In this document: piece after piece, positions 7,793-14,283 of the stretch
Position numbering within the stretch: position 1 is the first letter of the stretch
How the letters are laid out: every line of letters starts with the position of its first letter
Made by a program: the position numbers and the translations under genes
Notes under the pieces: model-generated
Databases searched by the model: none
What the model was told of the DNA's origin: nothing
The model's input: only the letters and a program-made list of their open reading frames with translations
Source: Dictyocoela muelleri
Taxonomy: Eukaryota; Microsporidia
DNA: 14,283 nucleotides
NCBI GenBank assembly: GCA_016256075.1
Contig: SDVU01000371.1
Location: 1-14,283, forward strand
Reading direction: 5' to 3'

Positions 7793-8003
7793 CGATTAGA
7801 GACCACCCGGATTTGTAAGTCTTAATTGGTAAGAGCATAGAGCATGTTTCTTATTTCAAAAAAGCTTAAATTCGCGAGATAAATAAATATAATTAATATA
7901 ATCTCTTTAATTATATATCTATTTCGCTATTTTAAACTTATTTTAAATAAGAAACATACTCTATTATCTTACCAAATCTACAAATCTATGGGAATCTCTA
8001 ACC
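7793..8003. repeat. Foldback MITE with about 95-base diverged terminal inverted repeats
   Basis: The left arm from GATTAGAGA through GTTTCTTATTT is matched by the reverse complement of the right arm, AAATAAGAAAC to TCTCTAACC, along almost the whole length of the block with roughly 75-80 percent identity. A short AT-rich centre lies near 7885-7910. There is no coding capacity. It is older than the perfect foldback 95 bases to its left and unrelated to it in sequence. The family of the mobilising transposase is unknown. Confidence 0.7.
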
Positions 8004-8071
8004 CGTTGTAGACCCAAAATTGCAGGTGGGCATTTTCTACACAAAAGCAATTTTCGATACCAATATTAAAA

Positions 8072-8079
8072 TAAATTTA
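8072..8079. repeat. Left target-site duplication of the Merlin element
   Basis: TAAATTTA here recurs at 9231-9238 just outside the right terminal inverted repeat. Eight to nine bases is the usual Merlin duplication length. The target is itself a palindrome. Confidence 0.6.
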
Positions 8080-9230
8080 ATTGCATGTCGGTTTTATGTC
8101 GGTTTTATGTCGGTTTTATGTCGGTTTTGAAGTTTTATGTCGGTTTTGAAGTTTTATGTCGGGTTTGAAATTTTTTTATATTCAACCCTTCAGATGTCTA
8201 GAATTACAAAATATGAAATTATAAGAGAATAAACTAAATTTACTGATGATAATATAATGGAACTGTGTATAAATGAAAAATTTCTTGATAATGCATTTAA
8301 GACGCAGACGATGCAAAACGAATTTTTAGTTAGATTGGGGATTTTAAGAAACAATATGTATAGGGACTTTTGCACAGATGGGCGTGTAGGGTATATTAAA
8401 CGCAAAAATGTGCCAGAAGGTATAATCTGGTATTGTAGAAGACCCTGTAAATTTGCACGAAGCATTAGAAAAGGATGCGTTTTTGAAGTATGTATACTTT
8501 CCATAAAATCATATTTAAAATAATGTGTTAATATTTTAATAATTCACCCTTTTTCGATATTTCTTATGATTTAGACAAACACAAAACAACAGTTAGCGGC
8601 TATGCGGATCTTTTTAGAGAGGGTATTACTGAACATATAGCTTTAAATAGTGATAAATAATGGGGGTTAGATGTTTTAAGCAACAAAAAAATTGTTGAAA
8701 TAGATAAAAGTTTATTCTTTAAACGAAAATATAACAACGGAAGAATAATAAATGGCCAGTGGTACATAGGGGGCATTGAAAGAGGCACTAAAAAAGTCCT
8801 TATAGTACCTGTAGAAAGTAGAAATGCTAACACTATAATACAGGTAATAGTGGATAATTTGTTGCCAGGAACAATAATTATAACAGATCAATGGAGGGCA
8901 TATAGTACAGCGTTCAGGTCACTGCCCAATTATCAGCACCTTAGTGTAAACAATTTCCTAAATTTTCTAGATCCCATCAATGCTGAAATTCATACTCAAA
9001 CTATTGAAGGGTTTTGGTCTCAAACTAAAAAATTCATACGTGATAGAATGGAATTTCTCAAGAGCAACACTTCGAAATGATGATCCAATTTATATGGCAA
9101 TACAAGATCGAAAAAAGAAAAAGATTTTATACTCTGCTTATTTTATTAAAATATTTCTAATATTTTTATTTTTTTTTATTTTTCAAAACCGACATAAATC
9201 TTCAAAACTGACATAAAACCGACATGCACC
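8080..9230 (+). mobile_element. Merlin (IS1016/ISXO2-like) DNA transposon, decayed copy
   Basis: 1151 bases bounded by terminal inverted repeats and an 8-bp duplication TAAATTTA. The left end carries ATGTCGGTTTT six times (starts 8085, 8096, 8107, 8118, 8137 and a variant at 8156); the right end carries three inverted copies (9187-9225). A single transposase gene on the plus strand lies between. The iterated ends are probably transposase binding sites. The copy is non-autonomous now because its gene is broken. Merlin elements are known in microsporidia and many animals and move by cut and paste. Confidence 0.85.
8194..9078 (+). pseudogene. Merlin/ISXO2-like DDE transposase, broken
   Basis: The N-terminal part (from about 8257) has a degenerate zinc ribbon (WYCRRPC) followed by SIRKGCVFE, typical of ISXO2-like transposases. 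The catalytic domain (about 8560-9078) has the triad D in VEIDKSLFFKRKY (8703-8705), D in IITDQWRAYS (8886-8888) and E in HTQTIEGFWSQ (9006-9008), with 39 residues between the second D and the E. The likely start is ATG 8194, but that frame meets a stop at 8230-8232; another stop lies at 8658-8660, and the frame changes between about 8490 and 8565 and again near 9060. Catalytic residues survive, so decay is moderate. It sits between the element's terminal inverted repeats. Confidence 0.85.
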
Positions 9231-9238
9231 TAAATTTA
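9231..9238. repeat. Right target-site duplication of the Merlin element
   Basis: TAAATTTA directly follows the outermost GCACC of the right inverted repeat and matches 8072-8079 exactly. Confidence 0.6.
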
Positions 9239-9244
9239 TTAGAC

Positions 9245-9271
9245 AAAATTTTGGATATGGTACAAATTTTT
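9245..9271 (+). repeat. Inverted repeat partner (left) flanking SINE-like copy D
   Basis: AAAATTTTGGATATGG followed by TACAAATTTTT matches the reverse complement of about 9855-9882 (AAAATTTTGGATATGATGC) with a few differences. The pair brackets about 580 bases that include the SINE-like copy. It might be the two ends of an old DNA element; no duplication of flanks was found. Confidence 0.45.
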
Positions 9272-9396
9272 CTTGGTAAGCTAGTCACCCACCCGTTAAC
9301 TATTTATTATTTTTTTTGAAAAAATTAAAATTTTAATAAATGAAAATAAATTTATTTTAAAGTGTTAAACATCAATTTAAACATTATTTACAAATC

Positions 9397-9810
9397 AATT
9401 GATATAAAATATGCTGTCAATAAACATAGAAAGCATAGCTGCCAACCCGTAGAGTTCTCAAACCTTTGTCTTTAGACATTTGATTCTTGGAGTTCAATAA
9501 TACGCCCTTAATAAGTGCCCAGAGGCTCAGATGCATGCGCGATTTTTATTTTATAAATTAATCATAGGTAAAAGACGTTATAGGCATTTTAATGATTTGT
9601 TTTTCACTACTTATTTTGCCGAGATGCGCGTCGCGCTTATTCCCAAATCTAGGAGAAGCCTTTCTGCTTCATTTTCATATTAGACCAGGTCTTAATTAGC
9701 TATATTACACTTGAACAACTGATATATATATATCTTATTTAATTGATTGCACAATGTTTATCTCAATTTTTTACAAAGTGACATAAGCGGGATTCGACCC
9801 TCTATTATTA
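9397..9810 (-). repeat. SINE-like element, copy D (most diverged; head degenerate)
   Basis: On the minus strand it runs from a B-box-like GGGTCGAATCCCGC (9788-9801), through CAGTTGTTCAAGTGTAATA, ATGAAGCAGAAAGG and CATCTCGGCAAAATAAG, to a 3' end near GACAGCATATTTTATATC. The order matches copy B at 5840-6310 with roughly 70-75 percent identity in the best stretch (about 9600-9720). No convincing A box survives to the right. It is therefore the oldest of the copies seen here. Confidence 0.55.
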
Positions 9811-9834
9811 ATTGAAAACGATTTTTTATCTAGT

Positions 9835-9861
9835 CAAAAATTTCCCCGGGGAAAATTTTTG
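9835..9861. repeat. 27-base near-perfect palindrome centred on CCCCGGGG
   Basis: CAAAAATTT-CCCCGGGG-AAAATTTTTG reads the same on both strands apart from one base. It adjoins the inverted-repeat partner at 9855-9882. An eight-base all-G/C core in this AT-rich DNA is striking. It could be the junction of two element ends or a protein-binding palindrome. Confidence 0.6.
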
Positions 9862-9882
9862 CATCATATCCAAAATTTTTAC
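9855..9882 (-). repeat. Inverted repeat partner (right) flanking SINE-like copy D
   Basis: The reverse complement reads AAAATTTTGGATATGATGC followed by an A/T run, matching 9245-9271. See that entry for the bracketed interval. Confidence 0.45.
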
Positions 9883-9905
9883 AAAAATTTAGGAATTTAG
9901 AGAAT

Positions 9906-10437
9906 ATAAACACAAAAAAATATTGAATGCTAATAATAAATAGCTTATGATTTTTTTAATAAAAATCTCAAAAATTATTTTAACACTTAATTAAAACCAT
10001 GTTTACTTTATTTAATATATTCTCAATTCATTTTGGTTTATTTTAAATTTTAGAAAATTATATTAAAAATTTCATTTTTTATGTTGACGACTCCATCTTT
10101 GGTAGTAGGCACTTTTGGTATTGACTCTATTCAATCTATTTGGCATCATGTGAAAATAATTTAAAAAAAAAACTTCATTTTTATCTCCAAAATTCACCTA
10201 ATTTAACCCAAATCCGGATTTATATTAGAAATATCTTCAGGAATAAATTACTTCACAAATGACTAGTTTATTTGTTATCTGTGATAAGGATAATAGTGTA
10301 AAGGTTATTGACGTGTTGAGCGGAATAAGACTAAAACGAAGATAGTAATTAATTATACTCTTGACTTCATGGTTTCCAGAAACTCTTCAGGACATCTTCG
10401 CACTATCGTAATTGAAATAATTAAGATAACACTTAAT
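9906..10437. other. AT-rich spacer, nothing identified
   Basis: No domain-bearing frame, no shared repeat and no clear hairpin. About 10080-10350 is less A/T-rich than the rest and may be old element sequence, possibly the 5' region of the MULE to its right, but I cannot match it to anything in the window. Confidence 0.3.
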
Positions 10438-10462
10438 CCGAAAAATGCCCCAGGGCATTTTT
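10438..10462. repeat. GC-core hairpin upstream of the MULE fragment
   Basis: AAAAATGCCC (10441-10450) and GGGCATTTTT (10453-10462) are perfect 10-base inverted repeats with only CA between them; CCG precedes. A second inverted tract, TTTTTTTCGAAAAAAA, follows near 10490. The CCGAAAAATGCC start resembles that at 5299. It may belong to the terminal region of the MULE. Confidence 0.5.
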
Positions 10463-10504
10463 TCAGATTGGTTTTGTGGCATTTTTTTCGAAAAAAAACC
10501 AAAA

Positions 10505-11372
10505 TTTTTTACCCTTATGGAACCGAGAAGACAAAAATTCACAAAAAAGAGGAAATAAAATTATATATACTAATTTCATATATAATTTCAGAAGAAAAAA
10601 ATGATGATATTATTTCGTGGCAATGTAACAGGAGAGATTGTTCGGGCCGAATTCAACCCGATAAAAATGTTGAAAAGGTATTATTAGAGACTACTCATTG
10701 GCACGAAAATGAAAAAAATATAAAATATTAAATATAATGATTAATTCTAGATTAAAAGAAAAAGTTTTAAATACAAATGATTCTTTTGAGCAAGCCCACT
10801 AGCATCGAATACAGATGTTGACGAAAAAAAATTTAAAAATTTGGTCTGATATGATCATATCCGAGATTATTATGTTAGAAGGCAAAAATTAAAAACAATC
10901 CAGCCCGTTACTGATGATAATAAAATCCTAGACATATTCAAATATACGTTTGATTATAGGCTTTTTCTGCAAAATTTAAATATATCAGAAAAATATAAAA
11001 TAATTTCATGTTTTATACAGATGAAAATTACAAAATATTGTCTAATTCTGAAGTTTCGTTAGGAGATGCGACATTTTACACCGCGCCTCGTAGATATTGT
11101 CAGCTTTACATTATACATGGATTTTATAATATAAAATATCCCCATTATGTTATGTTATTATGGAACATAAAAAGTGAGAGCTATTTAGATATATTTAATA
11201 ATCTAAAAAAAAAAATAATTCAATCACGCAAATATCTTATTGTGGATTTTGAACTGGCACAATACAATGCGATACAAAAATCTTTTCCTAAAACTAAATT
11301 ATTTGGATGTTATTTTCATTTCACCCAAATAATCATAAGACATTTGCAAAAATTTAATTTTATAATCACATA
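10505..11372 (+). pseudogene. Mutator-like (MULE) transposase, 5' half, broken, with FLYWCH-type zinc finger
   Basis: The N-terminal part has an FLYWCH-like zinc finger: SWQCNRRDCSGRIQPD with Cys at 10624-10626 and 10639-10641 and a THWHE pair of His at 10696-10704. The catalytic half begins near 11008 with LGDATFYTAPRRY (first catalytic Asp), then a MULE-domain stretch with YLIVDFE (second Asp) and LFGCYFHFTQIIIRHLQKF. The frame is broken by a stop at 10729-10731 and by at least one shift just before 11008. Similarity stops at 11372, where the Tc1/mariner element begins. The C-terminal half with the third acidic residue is not found on the far side, so this is a truncated relic. Confidence 0.75.
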
Positions 11373-11374
11373 TA
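11373..11374. repeat. Left TA target duplication of the Tc1/mariner element
   Basis: TA precedes CAGGGTAT; the matching TA lies at 12848-12849 after the inverted CTTTG end. TA duplication is the hallmark of Tc1/mariner insertion. Confidence 0.6.
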
Positions 11375-11384
11375 CAGGGTATCC

Positions 11385-11552
11385 CACTATTAAATGGACA
11401 GATTTCAATATTAAATGGAAAGATTTTAATATTAAAATGGAAAGATTTCAATATTAAAATGAAAGATTTCACTATTAAATGAAAAGATTTCACTATAAAA
11501 TAGAATGATTTCAATATTAAATGGAAAGATTTCAATATTAAATGAAAATATT
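11385..11552 (+). repeat. Left terminal array of 21-base units (Tc1/mariner element)
   Basis: About eight consecutive units with core ATATTAAATGGAAAGATTT, differing at a few positions each (for example CACT for CAAT at the start). Unit length is 21 bases with occasional one-base indels. Probably repeated transposase-binding sites. Confidence 0.75.
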
Positions 11553-11601
11553 AAAAAGTGAAATTTTTCAATAATCTAATAATTTTAAAAAATACTCCTT
11601 C

Positions 11602-12604
11602 ATGAAAAACAATACCAAAAGAAAATATAAAAAGCTAACAGAAGAAAGTTTTAATCAAATAAAAAGGAGTCTATCTCATACAAACAAAAAAGATTTAGCG
11701 GTAAATACGGAATTATCCGTATCTAGAATATATAAAATAAAGAAAAATATTGAAACTTCTGTTGATGAACCTACTTTCTGCAATTTTATAGATAAAAAAG
11801 GACCTAAATACAAAGATTTTTCTTCAGAAAAGGCCAAGATAAGAGAAATATTTGCGAGAGATAATGCACTTACACAAGTAGGTGCAAAAAAAATATTAGA
11901 TGGAAACACTGTAAATTCAAAAAGTAAGATAAGCAGGCTAGTGAAGAGTAGTGGCCTTACAAGAAAAAGATTAAAAAGAAAAGCGTCTGTCACATTTGAA
12001 GAGCCTCATATGCAAAGAAGGGCTTTATATGCAGCCTAAATTTTGAACATGAGAAATCATCAGTTGTTATTTTTTGATGAGTCGGGATTCAATCTTCACA
12101 TTTCGAATAATTATGGGTATTCAATAAAAAACACAGATGCTGTTATATCAGTCTCGCTTTAAGAGAATAAATATTTCACTTTGCGCCATTTTATCTACAA
12201 GTGGAGTAATTGATTACACATTAGTCGATGGATCATTCACAAGTGAAATGTTTTGTAATTTTCTTCAAGGATGTGTAACGAGGAGAACTATTACTAATGA
12301 TACTCTGATAATAATGGACAATGCATCTATTCATCATATAAGGCATGTAAAAGAGACTCTTGATATAAATGAGGTTCCTTTGAAATATCTTCCTGCATAT
12401 TCACTTGATTTTAACCCAATAGAAAATGTATTTTCTATTCTTAAAAGCAAAGTTTCATCTAGAAGGCCAGTAGCTAATGATCGGGAAACATTATAAACAT
12501 ATATAATCAATGCAATTTATGAATTTAATCAGAGTCCCAAGCAGACATTTCTTAATTTATACAAAAATATGTGGGATGAATTGAATAGGGCAATTAATGA
12601 ATAA
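11602..12604 (+). pseudogene. Tc1/mariner (DDE_3) transposase, nearly whole but broken
   Basis: Starts at ATG 11602 after the left inverted repeat. A helix-turn-helix region covers about residues 10-60 (KKDLAVNTELSVSRIYKIKK) and a second covers about 90-130 (QVGAKKILDGNTV to SGLTRKRLKRK). The catalytic triad is D in LFFDESGFNLH (12076-12078), D in IIMDNASIHH (12317-12319) and E in FNPIENVFSILK (12422-12424), with 34 residues between the last two, hence DD34E. The C-terminus ends at 12604 (LNRAINE). Breaks are an in-frame stop at 12037-12039, a one-base shift near 12160 and an in-frame stop at 12494-12496. All three catalytic residues are kept. About 330 residues is the normal Tc1 size. Confidence 0.88.
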
Positions 12605-12671
12605 ATTATATTAATTGATTCGTTTTTTTAAATTATTAAAATAATTAAATTATTGAAAAATTTCAATTTTA

Positions 12672-12840
12672 AATCCTTCCATTTATTAGTGAAATCTTAC
12701 CATTTAATAGTGTAATCTTACCATTTAATAGTGAATTCTTTCCATTAATAGTGAAATCTTTCCATTTAATATTGAAATTTTTCTATTTAATATTGAAATC
12801 ATTCCATTTAATAGTGAAATCATTCCATTTATAAGTGAAA
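12672..12840 (-). repeat. Right terminal array of 21-base units (Tc1/mariner element)
   Basis: Inverted counterpart of the left array, with variants such as TTTCCATTTAATATTGAAAT and TTACCATTTAATAGTGTAAT in about eight units. The two arrays are not identical unit for unit, so they have drifted or been reshuffled since insertion or in the parent element. Confidence 0.75.
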
Positions 12841-12847
12841 TACTTTG

Positions 12848-12849
12848 TA
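12848..12849. repeat. Right TA target duplication of the Tc1/mariner element
   Basis: TA follows TACTTTG, the inverse of the CAAAGTA end. It pairs with 11373-11374. Confidence 0.6.
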
Positions 12850-12908
12850 TAAACATGTCATCCCCGAAAATTTTCTTTAAAGAAGGAACGTGTTTATATT
12901 AATAAAAT

Positions 12909-13076
12909 TTCAATCAGTCAAATCAAAACCCTTTCATATTGGATAAATATATGAAAATAATTTATAATATAAATATTTCAAGTATAACGATTAGAAAAAC
13001 ACTGTTTAACAATAGGATAAAGACATACATCCCTCAAATAAAGCCCAAAATGACAATAAAACAAAGAAATACAAAT
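12909..13076 (+). pseudogene. Fragment of a second, different Tc1-like transposase (DNA-binding region)
   Basis: A short open stretch without an ATG at its start contains ISSITIRKTLFNNRIKTYIP followed by KPKMTIKQRNTNRT. This fits the Tc1 second helix-turn-helix and linker pattern (S-TVRR-L, G-K, KP-LT, K-R). It differs from the transposase of the neighbouring element, lies outside that element's TA boundary and has no catalytic domain after it. Probably a relic of another insertion; the match is short, so confidence is modest. Confidence 0.4.
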
Positions 13077-13090
13077 AGAACACCAACTCA

Positions 13091-13153
13091 ATTTTTCGCC
13101 AAAGGCGAAAAAAATCGCGTCACTTTATAGCAAAAAACCGATTTTTCGCCAAA
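13091..13153. repeat. Hairpin and repeated TTTGGCGAAAAAT motif next to the minus-strand MULE
   Basis: TTTTTCGCC (13092-13100) and GGCGAAAAA (13104-13112) form a 9-bp hairpin with loop AAA. On the minus strand TTTGGCGAAAAAT occurs twice, ending at about 13091 and 13141. It lies just beyond the 3' end of the minus-strand MULE coding relic, where that element's terminal inverted repeat would be expected. Confidence 0.4.
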
Positions 13154-13194
13154 TTTTTTAATTTTAAATTTAAGTGAAAAAATAAAAAAAGTAA

Positions 13195-14283
13195 TTATTT
13201 AATAATATGAACTTTTATATGCTCAGATATTATTCTTAAAAATTCATCCCCTTGATAAAAATAGTAGTTATTTACTATAACTTTCAAGCTATTAATATTA
13301 TTACGTTTATTCGGCACAGAATTTCCTCTCATAATTGAATTTACTTTTATTGAAATTCTTTTTTCTTCTTTCTTAATAATTAATATTGCTTTCAGTAAGT
13401 TTCGTTTTTTTTCTTTATATTTTACTGTTTAAATGCCTATGATAGGCTTCCAAAGAATTTGTAGTTGTTTGGAAATCTTTTAAAATTCGTTCATGAATTG
13501 ACCAATATTGTATTTCTTTTGTCAATAGATTGTATGAATTTTCAATAAAATTTCTTTTAAAAAATATCAATATTTTAGAAAATCTAAACACTGCTTCTCA
13601 TAATAATTCAATTTTTTCAGATTCGTGGCTTACATTTGATACTGGTACTTAAGCCAGACAAAGTAAATATTTTGTTAATTTATTAAATTCGCCATCCTCT
13701 TTAAATCTTTTCACGTATCCATTTGAAATTAAAAACCTATAAATTATTTGGCAAAAATGAAAATTTCATTCATTAAGTTTAGTGTATGGAAAATACGATT
13801 TTATAGCCACAATGACGTTAACTTCAAAATCAGCTATGTAAAATTTCGGACCATAATCACATTTTTCTTTGTTCAATTCGAAAATTTTTAAATAGAAAAA
13901 CTTTTGTTTTTCTCTCCATAAATACATAGATGAGAGAAATCGTTTTTTTTCGATAAAAATCCCATGGATATAAATGTTTGTGTGAAATTTTTGGGGACGT
14001 GTAAAAGGTACTATCTCCTATCTAAATAGCCGACCTTCTTAAAATATCCAAATTATTTTCAGTAGTAAATATTTAAATTCTACCACATTCTACTGAAAAA
14101 TTTTCCTTTTAAAGAAAAACTTCATTATTGTAAGTTCTCCAGTCAAAATCTAGTATTTATGTTTCGGAATCAACGAATAGCGTTTTTTTAATTTTCCGCC
14201 TCTTTGAAAATGTATCTCTTAAAGATTCATATCTAGTAATTATATCACCCTTTAGATCCTTGGTATCGTCATTACCTTAATAT
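13195..14283 (-). pseudogene. Second MULE transposase relic, broken, running off the right edge
   Basis: On the minus strand, MULE landmarks appear in order: GDSTFYTSPKIS (first Asp at 14013-14015), YGPKFYIADFEVNVIVAIKS (second Asp), NFHFCQIIYRFL, and near the C-terminus QTTTNSLEAYHRHLNSKI (ending near 13430), a conserved MULE motif. A further open stretch in another frame runs to a stop at 13195-13197. Several stops and frame changes interrupt it, so it is clearly dead. It is homologous to, but quite diverged from, the plus-strand MULE at 10505-11372 and retains the half the other lacks. The 5' part, including any zinc finger, is not recognised in the last 150 bases. Confidence 0.75.

Larger units (their letters stand above)
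11375..12847 (+). mobile_element. Tc1/mariner-superfamily transposon (DD34E) with iterated terminal inverted repeats
   Basis: 1473 bases flanked by TA. The outer ends are CAGGGTAT (left) and its inverted relative CAAAGTAT (right). Each terminal inverted repeat is about 210 bases and mostly an array of some eight 21-base units with core ATATTAAATGGAAAGATTT (left about 11385-11552, right about 12672-12840). One transposase gene lies on the plus strand. It abuts the 5' half of a MULE, so it landed in or beside that older element. Few breaks suggest a fairly recent insertion; the copy is probably not autonomous as it stands. Confidence 0.85.

Noticed and set aside
8190-8504. 104-residue open frame on the minus strand
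   Set aside because: Antisense to the Merlin transposase, whose plus-strand translation carries the family motifs.
8980-9216. 78-residue plus-strand open frame near the right end of Merlin
   Set aside because: Overlaps the catalytic frame out of register and runs into the terminal inverted repeat; only its first part (near 9050-9100) may be transposase tail after a frame change.
10369-10504. ATG 10369 as the start of the MULE protein
   Set aside because: The frame runs through the 10438-10462 hairpin and shows no MULE-like residues until about 10510; the upstream part is probably non-coding.
11299-11535. 78-residue minus-strand open frame with a repeating Lys-Ser-Phe pattern
   Set aside because: It is simply the translation of the 21-base units of the Tc1/mariner terminal array; 21 is divisible by three, so the array stays open in one frame.
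11385-11552. CRISPR-like array
   Set aside because: Units are directly adjacent without unique spacers, and they are mirrored at the other end of a transposon in a eukaryotic-type genome.
11676-11993. 105-residue minus-strand open frame
   Set aside because: Antisense shadow of the Tc1/mariner transposase N-terminal region.

Overview
The window looks like a piece of a gene-sparse, very AT-rich, transposon-laden eukaryotic genome, most likely a microsporidian of the expanded-genome type (Edhazardia-, Hamiltosporidium- or Anncaliia-like; the genus cannot be fixed from here). The evidence is: only two intact, intronless protein genes in 14 kb; both have a CCC block 5 to 9 bases upstream of the ATG, the start-proximal signal known from microsporidia; one is a FAR-17a/AIG1-type membrane protein and the other an INO80 ATPase with an Asn/Lys/Asp-rich insert; and the transposon set (Merlin, Tc1/mariner, MULE) is one known from microsporidia.

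Layout. Positions 1-5000 are the genic part. A divergent gene pair, the FAR-17a/AIG1-like membrane hydrolase candidate (283-1086, minus) and the INO80 ATPase (1707-4955, plus), is separated by about 620 bases that hold a small tandem repeat and a 5'-truncated SINE-like copy. From 4956 to the right edge there is no host gene. This part holds, in order: AT-rich spacer with GC-core hairpins (5299-5353); a nearly full-length tRNA-headed SINE-like element (5840-6310, minus); a weak candidate short LTR (6710-6832) and a better candidate solo LTR (7231-7534); two foldback elements, one with 56-bp perfect arms (7534-7698, 7793-8003); a decayed Merlin element with an 8-bp target duplication (8080-9230); another SINE-like copy (9397-9810) bracketed by a short inverted repeat; the 5' half of a MULE (10505-11372); a nearly whole Tc1/mariner-type element with a TA duplication that abuts that MULE fragment (11375-12847); a scrap of a second Tc1-like transposase; and the 3' half of another MULE on the minus strand (13195 to the edge).

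How the parts fit. The host genes are unrelated in role: chromatin remodelling in the nucleus, and a membrane enzyme probably acting on lipids. The rest is a transposon graveyard in which elements sit inside or against one another. Two observations stand out. First, a dispersed family with a Pol III A box and B box at its head and an unrelated body of roughly 350 bases is present in four copies, which would be a tRNA-derived SINE in a microsporidian-like genome. Second, the Merlin and Tc1 elements, though unrelated, both have terminal inverted repeats built from tandem arrays of a short unit.
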